NCBI RefSeq assembly: GCF_001592745.1
Contig: NZ_LUKD01000009.1
Location: 1-64,000 of the forward strand
Length of the DNA: 64,000 bases
Origin: Bdellovibrio bacteriovorus
Lineage (GTDB): Bacteria > Bdellovibrionota > Bdellovibrionia > Bdellovibrionales > Bdellovibrionaceae
Direction of reading: 5' to 3'
Within the stretch, counting starts at the first letter, position 1. Each line of letters starts with the position of its first letter. Below the pieces are notes generated by a model. The model was given only the letters and a program-made list of their open reading frames with translations. It had not been told where the DNA came from and ran no database searches. Below are positions 42,627-51,983 of this stretch, piece by piece. Made by a program: the position numbers and the translations under genes.

Positions 42627-42760
42627 CTGAGACCGCCTTCCTGTGAGCTCTTCTTATCGGGACGTAAGATAGTAAACTAAAGAATGTTTTATTCCTGTCA
42701 AAATTCTCATTCTGAAACACAAAAATAAAGATTTCCGAGAGAAAATCCGATATTATTCTC

Positions 42761-45742
42761 ATGAATTCGGAACGTTCTGGGACTTTAGGTTATAGTTCGT
42801 TCTATAAAGCTATCATTTGTTCGATGGCTTTGGGTTCCTGTACCATCGACACTAAGATTCGTAATCCCTTCGCCGTTCAAATTAATAAGTCTTCGATCTA
42901 CACCAATTCCTCAACGCATCCGTTTTCATTTTCACCGACGTGGGAAGAATCCGTCTTTAACGGCGGGACCGTACTTCTTTACGATAACGCCTTTTGCGAC
43001 GGGACTCCCACGGAAGTTGAATTATCCGGGACAGACATACATATCGATGGTCTGCAAGATGGTAAAAGCTATTACGCGAAAGTGCGTGTGACGAATAATA
43101 GTCGCAACTACGAATCATCTTGCGCATTCTGGGTGACGGTAGACATGCAGGCCCCGATGCCGGCGACGATCACCGCGCCCTTATCAGATTCTTACGTCTC
43201 TGCGACTCACTTTGTCGGTGCATGGAATAGCGTAGTCGATATCGGACCGGCAGGCTTAAGTGAAATTCCGTACAAAGTCAGACTTTACGATCAACCCTCG
43301 TGCACGGGTTCCATCATCTCTACGAAAAACTTAGCATCGCTCACTCACGTCTTTGACAATCTTTCCGCAAATACATTTTACTCTTTTGACATTCAATCCA
43401 CAGATAAAGCCGGCAACTGGAGCACTCCCGTTTGTTCTGCTTTCATGGAAGTGGATTTATTCGCACCAGGCTTTGTCTTAACTCACACAGGATCTGATCA
43501 AGGATACGCCGCCACGCAAACAGTTTCTATCACGGTAACAAACGACGCCTGGGCCTCTTATTGGTGCCTAACGGAAGACTTAAGTTTTATTCCTTTAAGT
43601 CCCGCAGATCCTTGCCCCGGAGGACAAGGGCCCGCAAATGGTTGGCACACCTCTCGTCCAACAAACTACGATCTTTCCGCAGGCGACGGAGTAAAAACAG
43701 TGAAGCTATGGCTCTTCGATAGCGCGGGCAATGCTCTGACGAATAAAACTCCTACTTATAGTATCGTCTTAGACACTATCCCTCCGGGAGCTTTCCCAGT
43801 CTTAGGAATCACCGGCGGAAGTGATCTGACCATCGATGATCGTTTATCACAACTGGTAGATCCCATCGTCAACTGGAGTCCCGCTTCAGGATCCTCCGCA
43901 TACAACGTATCGATTCTTAACTTAGATCTTACTGTGCGCTGTGAAGAAAACGTTGGGGCCTCTATCATGCAGCAAGCTCTCACTGGTTGCGATCTCGTTC
44001 CCGAAACAGATTACATCGCCCGCGTGATCGCCCGCGATGAAGCCGGGAATCTTACACAAGGAACCGACGTCATCTTCCGCGTGGATGTCACTCCACCGGG
44101 AAATTTCAATATTTTAGGAGTTAGGGGAGGCGTCGATACGACTTCAGATACATGGGCCGCACAGTGGCCAGAAGTCGTTTGGAGTTCTTCATCTGATGCC
44201 GTCATTTATCAAACGTCCATCCAGTCAATGAGCGGAACCACAGTCTGTTCTGAACAGTCGACCTCCACAACGTCCTATGATTTTTCAACAGCGGGTTGTC
44301 TTTCATTGGTTCACGGAATGCAGTATCAAGTTCTAGTGCGCTCGTTAGATCAAGCAGACCTGATAACATCCGCCAGTAACAGTCCCTATATTTTCCGAGC
44401 GGACACTCAAGCCCCAGTACTCAATGTTACAACAGCTCCAAACGCTATTATCAGAGACACGGCAACAGATTTTGAATTCACCGTTTCAGACGATACAAGC
44501 GGACTAGCAAGTGTGGAATGTAATTTTAATTCTGGCGGTTACGCAAATTGCGATAGCCCCTATGAATTATCCGGACTTTCTCAAGGAAGTTACTCATTAA
44601 GTATTCGCGCAAAAGACATCGCCGGAAATGAAGTCATTTCAAATCATAACTTCGACGTCGATCTCTATCCTCCCGTAATCACGGTCACGGATTCTCCGGG
44701 CGCCTTTGTTAGTGAAACTTCAGAGCAATTTGTATTTAATGTCGTTGATTCAGGTTCATCCGGAGTCAGCTTAATAGAATGTAAATTGGCCGGCGGATCA
44801 TGGGCCGCGTGCGCTTCTCCTTATTTAATTCCAGTCGTGACGGACGGGGCTCATGAATTCCGAATTCGCGCCACTGACTACCTAGGCCACGTCAGCGCCG
44901 AAACCACCATCAACTGGTTCGTAGACTCAACGCCGCCTTCGATAGTCTTTACATCAGCACCTTCGGACACAGTTGACACGGACGCGACTATAGAGTTTGA
45001 AGTCAACGAATCCGAAACAACCGTAAATATTGAATGCGACTTAGACGGAGGAGGATGGTCTTCATGTACATCTCCTCACAACCTGACAAACCTTCCTTCG
45101 GGCACACACAGCTTTTCAGTCAGAGCAACAAATGCAGCCGGTCTTGTGTCGACCCAAACTGTCACTTGGAATGTCATTGCACTTACATCATGTAAAGTTA
45201 TCTTAGATACCGGTGGCTCTGTCGGAGACGGAATGTATATGATCGACCCTGATGGAGCGGGCGGAAGCGCACCGATCTCTGCCTATTGTGAAATGACGAC
45301 CAATGGAGGCGGTTGGACATGGATCATCGGGAACGCCAATTACGCGAGCGGAAACTTTCCTGCCGCAGTTTCTGTCAGCGGAGTTTCTATCTCTTATAGC
45401 GGAGGACAAGTATCTTCTTATCAAGGCACAGGCGCGAGTGGTTATTGCAATGTTCCCGCACCGTTTATCGGTGTGACAATCACCGTGCCCCACAAAGAAG
45501 TTTACCTTTACGGATATTCGCAAGGTTACAACGCCACACCTTCAGCGTGGATTGATATCGGAAATGACGGTTATGATTATCATTGGGCAAGCACTTGTCA
45601 CAATTGCACTGCCGCGAACACTCATAACGTCACTCGTTCGGTGGCGTCAGAAGTGACGTCTTCTTATGTGAACGTCAACGGCAACTCTTGCCAATATACT
45701 GGCGGTAACCAAGCCCATATCTATGTTTTAAAAGTACGGTAG
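42761..45742 (+). CDS. Large surface lipoprotein with Ig-like repeats and C-terminal fibrinogen-like domain
   Basis: 993 residues. A signal region ends in MALGSC, a plausible lipobox (Cys at about residue 28). Fibronectin/Ig-like units follow; two with TPPGAFPVLGI / TPPGNFNILGV starts cover about residues 340-545. Three repeats of about 85 residues (from about 550, 637 and 725) share PP.I..T..P, a VECxxxGGxWxxCxSPxxL core with paired cysteines and a closing RATDxxG. The last 185 residues (CKVILDTGGSVGDGMYMIDP, YCEMTTNGGGWTW, HIYVLKVR) form a fibrinogen-like domain. Such proteins bind glycans or proteins at the cell surface; a role in prey or surface recognition is inferred. Confidence 0.8.
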   Translation: MNSERSGTLGYSSFYKAIICSMALGSCTIDTKIRNPFAVQINKSSIYTNSSTHPFSFSPTWEESVFNGGTVLLYDNAFCDGTPTEVELSGTDIHIDGLQDGKSYYAKVRVTNNSRNYESSCAFWVTVDMQAPMPATITAPLSDSYVSATHFVGAWNSVVDIGPAGLSEIPYKVRLYDQPSCTGSIISTKNLASLTHVFDNLSANTFYSFDIQSTDKAGNWSTPVCSAFMEVDLFAPGFVLTHTGSDQGYAATQTVSITVTNDAWASYWCLTEDLSFIPLSPADPCPGGQGPANGWHTSRPTNYDLSAGDGVKTVKLWLFDSAGNALTNKTPTYSIVLDTIPPGAFPVLGITGGSDLTIDDRLSQLVDPIVNWSPASGSSAYNVSILNLDLTVRCEENVGASIMQQALTGCDLVPETDYIARVIARDEAGNLTQGTDVIFRVDVTPPGNFNILGVRGGVDTTSDTWAAQWPEVVWSSSSDAVIYQTSIQSMSGTTVCSEQSTSTTSYDFSTAGCLSLVHGMQYQVLVRSLDQADLITSASNSPYIFRADTQAPVLNVTTAPNAIIRDTATDFEFTVSDDTSGLASVECNFNSGGYANCDSPYELSGLSQGSYSLSIRAKDIAGNEVISNHNFDVDLYPPVITVTDSPGAFVSETSEQFVFNVVDSGSSGVSLIECKLAGGSWAACASPYLIPVVTDGAHEFRIRATDYLGHVSAETTINWFVDSTPPSIVFTSAPSDTVDTDATIEFEVNESETTVNIECDLDGGGWSSCTSPHNLTNLPSGTHSFSVRATNAAGLVSTQTVTWNVIALTSCKVILDTGGSVGDGMYMIDPDGAGGSAPISAYCEMTTNGGGWTWIIGNANYASGNFPAAVSVSGVSISYSGGQVSSYQGTGASGYCNVPAPFIGVTITVPHKEVYLYGYSQGYNATPSAWIDIGNDGYDYHWASTCHNCTAANTHNVTRSVASEVTSSYVNVNGNSCQYTGGNQAHIYVLKVR

Positions 45743-45776
45743 GATTTCTTGTCTAAATAAGTTCACAGCCCGGTTC

Positions 45777-46223
45777 TTAAACCGAGTGTGAAACCAAGGC
45801 CACAGCATTTTCGTCAGCCGATGCGGGCACCAACTTCAAATGCACTGTTGTGTTTTCTGAATGAATAGTAGCTGCAGCTTCGTCCCGTGCAACCACATGG
45901 CAAGCAAGCCCCGTACTTGGGAAGGTCAGATCAACCACTTTACCAGTTTGCGCTAAGACCAACTCTTCGGCCGTCCATTGAGCGGTGTGCTCGTTAACGA
46001 CTGTCTTTTTCCCCGTTTGGAATTTTGAAAAGCGAACCGCGACAAGCATTGAAGCAAAGATGATAAAGGCAAGAACCGGAGCGATAGAGATCAGCTTCAA
46101 ATGCTCCCACATCATTTCGCCGGAAACGCTCTTAGAGAAAAATTCTGCGACAGCTTTGCAGCTTCCGGCAATAAAGACGGTCCACAAAAGAAGTGTGCTC
46201 AGTGTCTCAATTATTTTTCGCAT
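45777..46223 (-). CDS. pgaD: PgaD-like small membrane subunit of poly-GlcNAc synthase
   Basis: 148 residues with two membrane helices (TLLLWTVFIAGSCKAVAEFF and ISIAPVLAFIIFASMLVAV) and a soluble C-terminal domain. Sequence conservation in PgaD is low, so the call rests on topology and on a 17-base overlap with pgaC, where PgaD sits in E. coli. PgaD and PgaC together bind cyclic di-GMP and form the synthase. The C-terminal domain here is larger than usual, which is unusual for PgaD. Confidence 0.6.
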   Translation of the reverse strand: MRKIIETLSTLLLWTVFIAGSCKAVAEFFSKSVSGEMMWEHLKLISIAPVLAFIIFASMLVAVRFSKFQTGKKTVVNEHTAQWTAEELVLAQTGKVVDLTFPSTGLACHVVARDEAAATIHSENTTVHLKLVPASADENAVALVSHSV

Positions 46224-47436
46224 ACGTCACTCCGCCACGATCGGGGCTGATCCAAGAACTGAATTGGCGTTTTGGGCCAAACAGAACTTTTGGGATTGCT
46301 ACGAATAGCACAAAACTATTAATCATCCAATAAGCAAAAGGGTACCAGATCGCAACAAAGCCCAGTTTCGCCGAACGCTCATATCGGCCGTGCAAAAACA
46401 TCCCGACAGCAAACTGCAGAAAGCTCATCACACCAGTAAGAAGAATCGCATAACTGAGGTTGATATCGTGGGGGTTATGCCCAAACAGAGCGATCGCAAT
46501 CGTCACAGGTAATAGGAAAGCCCAAGTCACAGAAAATACGTACTCCAAAAGAATCAGTCTTAAACCTGTGTCGCGGCTTTTCAAAACAGATCGCCCGTGT
46601 CTAAGAATCACTTCAAACCCACCTTGCGCCCAGCGAAGACGTTGTTTCCAAAGGCCTTTCAAAGTGTCAGGCATTAATACGTCACAAGTCGCTTTGGGCT
46701 CATACTTCAGGGTCCAACCCGAAGTTTGCAGTTTCCAGCTGATTCCGACATCCTCAGTCACAGTGTAAGTGTCCCAGTAGCCGACGCTTTCCACGGCAGA
46801 CTTACGGAACATCACTAGGACGCCAGACAAAGCAAATAAGCGCCCCAAAGTTTGGTGATAACGCTTAATCATTCCGACGAGGGCCGAGAATTCTCCCACT
46901 TGCAGTCGACCTACCAAGGTTCCGCGATTTTTGACGCGCGGATTTCCGGTCACACCCGCCACATGCGGATCGCGAAAGTGCTCCATCATAAGGCGGGGAG
47001 CATGAGGGTCTAATTCAGAGTCGGCATCGATGCATAAGATAAACTCATGACGACTAGCCATAGCACCTAAAGTCAAAGCCGCCGCTTTTCCACGGTTCTG
47101 AACCAAGTTAATAACGCGCATATTCGGACGAGACATTGCCAGTTTTTCTAAAACAGACTGAGTCTTATCCCGGCTGCCATCATTGATCGCGATGATCTCG
47201 CATTGGTCTGAAGGCAATTGGTCTAGCGAGCGAATTGTCGCTTCCGCAGTTTTTTCCTCGTTGAAGCAAGGAATTAAAATCGTATAGGGTTGGTTAGAAA
47301 ACTCAGAAAGGGTCGAACGATGGCGCTCCCTTTTAAAGTAGAAGACAAAAGCCCCCATGATCCAAATCAAAGGCAGTACAAAGGGAGTAATTAAGAAAAG
47401 GGATGTGAATAGCACCGGCAGATAAGAGAAAATCAT
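46207..47436 (-). CDS. pgaC: Poly-beta-1,6-N-acetylglucosamine synthase catalytic subunit PgaC
   Basis: 409 residues of processive GT2 enzyme: an N-terminal membrane helix, IAINDGSRDKT, ILCIDADSELD (DxD), VTEDVGISWKL (TED), WKQRLRWAQGGFEV (QxxRW), then C-terminal membrane helices. This is the full cellulose/chitin/PgaC-type motif set, and the neighbouring PgaB deacetylase specifies poly-GlcNAc. It polymerises UDP-GlcNAc and pushes the chain across the inner membrane. ATG overlaps the pgaB stop by 4 bases. Confidence 0.9.
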   Translation of the reverse strand: MIFSYLPVLFTSLFLITPFVLPLIWIMGAFVFYFKRERHRSTLSEFSNQPYTILIPCFNEEKTAEATIRSLDQLPSDQCEIIAINDGSRDKTQSVLEKLAMSRPNMRVINLVQNRGKAAALTLGAMASRHEFILCIDADSELDPHAPRLMMEHFRDPHVAGVTGNPRVKNRGTLVGRLQVGEFSALVGMIKRYHQTLGRLFALSGVLVMFRKSAVESVGYWDTYTVTEDVGISWKLQTSGWTLKYEPKATCDVLMPDTLKGLWKQRLRWAQGGFEVILRHGRSVLKSRDTGLRLILLEYVFSVTWAFLLPVTIAIALFGHNPHDINLSYAILLTGVMSFLQFAVGMFLHGRYERSAKLGFVAIWYPFAYWMINSFVLFVAIPKVLFGPKRQFSSWISPDRGGVTYAKNN

Positions 47437-49079
47437 TTCGCTTCCCCTTTGATGTGTTTTGCATTGCTTTGGCGAACTGAAAACAAAGTTTTGAAATCAG
47501 GATCGGGAGCGACATCTTTGAAGTTCACATCATAAAATAAATTTAAATAGCCCTCGGCCATCACGTGGCTAGCAACTAGATTATAATCTTTCGGCAAGGC
47601 GACAATGTCTTGCTTCTGCTTTATCGAATTCGGCACAGCCTCGAGCTTCTCTTTTTCAAGCTGTTGTGGAGTCAGAACCAAGTAATCAAAAATCTCGGCA
47701 TTTTCAGGTCTGGGACCAATAACTCCATACTGCCAGTGGGGGCGCACAGAGCGACCCGCCGCCATCACAGATTCAAAAGACAACTCTTTAGCTTTTTCTT
47801 TTGAAGAGACCTCAAAAAAGACGCCGTCGATGTCCGTGTATTTCGCTAAATCACGAATGACTGCTTTGGCTGTTTCCGTATTCTTCAAAAATGTTTGTGG
47901 TACTCGCGCATAGACATTAGGAACACGAGAGCGATGTCTCATTGTGTGCGCCGCGCGATTCAGATAATCCGCGCGCACCGACATCTGTGAAGTAGGGAAG
48001 TAAGCATCTCCAGAATCCGAGACGGCCTGGAATAAGGCGCCGTTAGCTCCCAAAGCCAAAGTTTTTTCCAATAAGTCACCCAAGACTTGCTCAGCCTCGG
48101 CTTCGTTTTTCTTCCAAATACTATCAAGGTCCACGCGAATCATGCGTAATGGAGACGAGTCCACAAACGCATGCTCTAGTACATTTGCAAACTGTGGAAG
48201 ATCCATATCCGCAAAGATAAGCCCGCGACCCATCTGAGAAATATCACTGGCATTATTCAGGCCCGCTCGAAGAGTCATCTGAATTTTCAGTCCCACATCC
48301 TCAGCGGCTTTTCGCGATAAACCGTTTGAAGCGCCGTAGGGCCATACGATAACAGAGTTGTCTTTCCCTAGATGTTTCTTGATAAGTTCATTGTTCTTTT
48401 TAAGATCCATCTGGACACGATTCACAAAGTCTTCTTCGGATTGATAAGATTTCGTGATCGAGTCATACCTAAAGAAGGCAGCCATTGGTGCCTGACTTCC
48501 TTGCGGATTAAACACCTGGCCTTGATGCATATCATAGGTGTGAGAAACAACATCCACCAAACCTGATTCAGACATTTCCTTTAACTGCTTCCAGGAAGCC
48601 ATTTTAGGATTGGTGTCTTTAAAACCATAATCCGGTGCCACACCATCTTCAGTCCACTTACCCACGATGGCAAAGACCGCTTTAAACTTATAAGTCTTTA
48701 AAAGCGGATAAACGTTTTCATAGAAAGACGCTAAGCCATCATCCACGGTGATAAGCACAGCTTTAGGAGGAAGCACCTTTTTGCCTTGAGAAGCTTCAAT
48801 GATATCTTGCAGACCCACGACATTGTAATGAGCCTTCAGATAATCGAACTGTTCGATTAGATCTTTTTTGCGAATACTAAAGGCATTACCTACGAAGCCG
48901 TTACTCACATCGTGGTAGCAAAGGGCGACGAAGGTGTTTGTCAGGGGATCTTTTTTTTCGGGAGCAGGCGAGGTCTCGGCACGAGTGAAGAAGCCAAAGA
49001 AGATAATGACAAGTGAAATGAAAAGCCGCACGGATTGAGACGTCAATTTTGAAAAGACTATGACTCTGTCGGATTTCAT
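47433..49079 (-). CDS. pgaB: PgaB-type poly-GlcNAc N-deacetylase with C-terminal glycoside hydrolase domain
   Basis: 548 residues. A signal peptide is followed by a CE4 deacetylase domain (VALCYHDVSNG, VLITVDDGLASFYENVYPLL, DVVSHTYDMHQG, IVWPYGAS) whose two Asp and two His residues bind the catalytic metal. From about residue 310 a second domain starts RVDLDSIWKKNEAEAE and resembles the hydrolase half of PgaB. PgaB partly deacetylates poly-GlcNAc in the periplasm so that it can pass the PgaA porin. It is the first gene of pgaBCD; no PgaA gene precedes it, only about 300 non-coding bases. Confidence 0.9.
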   Translation of the reverse strand: MKSDRVIVFSKLTSQSVRLFISLVIIFFGFFTRAETSPAPEKKDPLTNTFVALCYHDVSNGFVGNAFSIRKKDLIEQFDYLKAHYNVVGLQDIIEASQGKKVLPPKAVLITVDDGLASFYENVYPLLKTYKFKAVFAIVGKWTEDGVAPDYGFKDTNPKMASWKQLKEMSESGLVDVVSHTYDMHQGQVFNPQGSQAPMAAFFRYDSITKSYQSEEDFVNRVQMDLKKNNELIKKHLGKDNSVIVWPYGASNGLSRKAAEDVGLKIQMTLRAGLNNASDISQMGRGLIFADMDLPQFANVLEHAFVDSSPLRMIRVDLDSIWKKNEAEAEQVLGDLLEKTLALGANGALFQAVSDSGDAYFPTSQMSVRADYLNRAAHTMRHRSRVPNVYARVPQTFLKNTETAKAVIRDLAKYTDIDGVFFEVSSKEKAKELSFESVMAAGRSVRPHWQYGVIGPRPENAEIFDYLVLTPQQLEKEKLEAVPNSIKQKQDIVALPKDYNLVASHVMAEGYLNLFYDVNFKDVAPDPDFKTLFSVRQSNAKHIKGEAK

Positions 49080-49376
49080 TTTAAACCATCAATGGGACAA
49101 GCTCAGCAAATTTCTTGCAAATGAGTAATCTAGTTCCGGCAAACCGTCAATACCTCTGAATGGGGAGTAGAAGATGTGGAGACGGCCTCGCAACTAGAAA
49201 GGGTCAGTCATAAATAAACCGCGTTTAAGTCTTGGCGGAACGAGTGTCTGAGGTTTGTACATAGAAATTCTATAAGGTTCATCAGGCCGATCCCATGACC
49301 CGTCGTGGATGAGATACAGACGGGCTGGCGAAGGTTGCATTGCAGGCCAAGTCTTCAAACCCTTAAAAGTGCTATG

Positions 49377-51776
49377 TTATTTGCAAAACTCTGCCGAAGG
49401 ATCCTTCTGGCAAGCCCACTTTTGCAAAGACTGAACTTCGCTTTTAAGTTGAGCGTTCTCTGCCTTCAAGGCTGCATTTTCTGTGCGCCACTCTGAATAG
49501 AACTCTTTAAAAGCCTCAACTAGGGGCGCCACAAGGTTCGCGTATTGAACCGCTAAAAACCCATCATTGTCTTTCGTAACTACGTCCGGGAAAACTTCTT
49601 GAACCTCTTGGGCAATCAATCCAATTTGCTGACCGTGATCAAAGTGACGGGCAGGGAATTCTTCCACTCTCCAGTCATAAGTCACACCACGAAGTTGTAA
49701 GACTTTTTCTAAGCTAGAATCAATGGTCGCTATATTGCGTTTAAATCTTCGGTCTGAGGTGTTTGCCCACGAGGTTCCACCGGCGGTCCCGCCGACATGA
49801 AGCATGTAAGAGGGATTGGTGATACCAATGCCGACATTGCCTGATCCGGGCTCGGTGATCATCGCATATTGCGTAGTGATCGCTCCCGCACCAACGGGGG
49901 CACGTAGCATGATTCCCGTATAAGACCCGATGGTATCATAGGCCCTAGTGGCAAGACGCAACTCAAGTCCATTGGCTTCATTGATTGTTGTGCCGCCTAT
50001 TGCCGTTCCTTCTAAGTTGATATCTGATGTGATGGCATTAATTTTTTGCGACACAGGTAAAGAGGCGGCTCCCGGAATAAATACATTTGCCCAAAGAGCT
50101 GTTTGAAGCCCGCTGACATTTGCGGCTCCCGTGTTCACCTTGACTTGGCCTTGTACGCCATAGGAGGTTCCGGTAAAGCCCGCTTTGTTGTCAACGATGC
50201 TTAATCCTAACACCGCTCCCATGGTCCCTGATTGAGCGTACTCTCCACGGATAGAGTTATCGACGCCCATTGCCGGCATGGTGATGCCTCCGGCGGCAGT
50301 TTGAGTTTGACCGACGCTGACTATGAAACGACCTTTTCCGGTTGAGCTCGTTGGACCATAAAAGTAAGAATCGAATGAAAACGAACCGGGATTTGCGTTG
50401 CCCGAGCCAAGACTGCCCAAATAAAATGAAGACCCTTGAATTCGAAAGCGTTGTGTTCCTCCGGTAGAAAATGCGATTTGATCTGGATTGGGGTTGTACA
50501 TCCCAGAGTCGGAATCAGCACTAAATGAATAAGTAGGTGCCGCCGAAGTGCCAGCACTGCCCAGAACGGGGAAGGTCGCAGCAGAAACTAAATCTGTATA
50601 AGCCGAACCACTTTGCGAGACTTTAAATTTCTTTGCCGTCGAATCAAAATAAATACGTCCTTCATCAGTGCCCGCAACAGCCGGTGCAGCGATCTGCGGG
50701 AGGGCGATCGTCGAAGGAAGTCTTTCAGCAGGTATCGTTCCTGTCGTGATCACCGCGGCATCCAGTCCTGCGATATTGGAACAAGTAAAGGCATCAGTCA
50801 CCGCAGACCAAGTCAAGGTTTGTGAGGCCGTACAGCTTGTTGCAAACTGCGAAGCTCCCGTAGAAGTGCGAAGATCGTCAATACCAAACCAGACGGGCTC
50901 TAAAGAAGAAGCTCCATATCGATAAACTTGTCCTGTCTGCGGAGCTGTGGTTGCGACACTGACACCTTGAACTTTTTCAACAGTGGGGTTGGGAAGTGTG
51001 CCACTTAAATCTCCACCTAGTGCCGTCGCAGATTGAAAGGCCCCGGTGATGCGAGAATCATTTCCCTGCGCCGCTGTCCCCGCCGTGGTCCCGAAGTTCA
51101 CAGCGACGGTTTTTGAAGTCGTTCCGGTTACGTTAATTCCGGTGCCCGCAATTACATCGGAAACGACTCCCGAGCCCCCTGCATCCGTCACGCAAGTAAA
51201 CGAAGTTCCATCAAAGAAGACGACTTGCCCTGCGCTACAAGCTCCCGAAGGAAGGGCCGTCGTGCGAACAAAATCTGTCGCCGTAAAGTTTCCAAGCTTC
51301 AATGCAGAAGAAGCAAAGTGCGCGTAGGGGACAGAACGAATTTCATTATCCGGTGTGATTTGATTCCACCCAACCCCATCATGAAAACTGACGCTGAGGC
51401 GACGAGATTGATCTGCAATAGGTCCTTTACTGCTAGCTACATTGTTATTCGCATCGGCACAGTCTAGAGTGGCGGTATTATCAAAGACCTCTTTTAAGCC
51501 CACACTTCCTGATGTTGGAAATAATTTTGTTCCTGTTCCTAGCGGGACATCAAAGACACCTTTAGAGCCCGACATATTCACGCCATTTTTTTGTTCACGA
51601 TAGTAAACGCAAAGACCGTCTTGAGATTTTATTTCGAACAAAAAGCTCACGTTGTTATGTTCAAGTGGAGTTCCCGTCGCTGTAAGAATGCGACCTTGAT
51701 ATGTCAAAGTGTTCGGAGCTGCGAAAGCTATCGATGTAAGTATCAAAACGCTCGAAAAAATAATGAGTCTTATCAT
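49377..51776 (-). CDS. Secreted tail-fibre-like surface protein with C-terminal S74 chaperone domain
   Basis: 799 residues. A signal peptide (LIIFSSVLILTSIAFA) and a short lectin-like start (PNTLTYQGRILTATGTPLEH) precede a long Gly/Ser/Thr-rich region with tail-fibre wording (LGGDLSGTLPNPTVEKVQG, GNVGIGITNPSYMLHVGG). The C-terminus is an intramolecular chaperone of the S74 type: TSDRRFKRNIATIDSSLEKV, IGLIAQEVQEVFPDVV, then a coiled coil (ENAALKAENAQLKSEVQSL). Such chaperones trimerise the fibre and then cut themselves off. The export signal makes it a cellular trimeric surface fibre, not a phage gene. Start ATG 51776 follows GAAGAG; the frame runs 28 codons further upstream. Confidence 0.85.
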   Translation of the reverse strand: MIRLIIFSSVLILTSIAFAAPNTLTYQGRILTATGTPLEHNNVSFLFEIKSQDGLCVYYREQKNGVNMSGSKGVFDVPLGTGTKLFPTSGSVGLKEVFDNTATLDCADANNNVASSKGPIADQSRRLSVSFHDGVGWNQITPDNEIRSVPYAHFASSALKLGNFTATDFVRTTALPSGACSAGQVVFFDGTSFTCVTDAGGSGVVSDVIAGTGINVTGTTSKTVAVNFGTTAGTAAQGNDSRITGAFQSATALGGDLSGTLPNPTVEKVQGVSVATTAPQTGQVYRYGASSLEPVWFGIDDLRTSTGASQFATSCTASQTLTWSAVTDAFTCSNIAGLDAAVITTGTIPAERLPSTIALPQIAAPAVAGTDEGRIYFDSTAKKFKVSQSGSAYTDLVSAATFPVLGSAGTSAAPTYSFSADSDSGMYNPNPDQIAFSTGGTQRFRIQGSSFYLGSLGSGNANPGSFSFDSYFYGPTSSTGKGRFIVSVGQTQTAAGGITMPAMGVDNSIRGEYAQSGTMGAVLGLSIVDNKAGFTGTSYGVQGQVKVNTGAANVSGLQTALWANVFIPGAASLPVSQKINAITSDINLEGTAIGGTTINEANGLELRLATRAYDTIGSYTGIMLRAPVGAGAITTQYAMITEPGSGNVGIGITNPSYMLHVGGTAGGTSWANTSDRRFKRNIATIDSSLEKVLQLRGVTYDWRVEEFPARHFDHGQQIGLIAQEVQEVFPDVVTKDNDGFLAVQYANLVAPLVEAFKEFYSEWRTENAALKAENAQLKSEVQSLQKWACQKDPSAEFCK

Positions 51777-51883
51777 GGGGTTCTCTTCGGAGTTAACAGC
51801 GCATCGATTAAGAGAATAACGGTCAATAAGAGGCGTGATCATATTAAAAAACACTCTCACAATAATTCGAAACTATTCGGTGA

Positions 51884-51962
51884 TGTTCGGATTACCAGAT
51901 GAGCTTGGGCATTCTGTAGAGCGTCGGTAAGTCGGCGGTGGAATGTTTGATAATGTTCGGAG
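51884..51962. repeat. Two direct copies of ATGTTCGGA upstream of the TIGR02147 gene
   Basis: ATGTTCGGA occurs at 51884-51892 and 51954-51962, exactly 70 bp apart, both preceded by T-G/A. They lie between the divergent S74 fibre gene and the regulator gene, so they could be operator half-sites. This is only two copies and may be chance. Confidence 0.3.
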
Positions 51963-51983
51963 TATGGAATAAATCTTCGTGCG

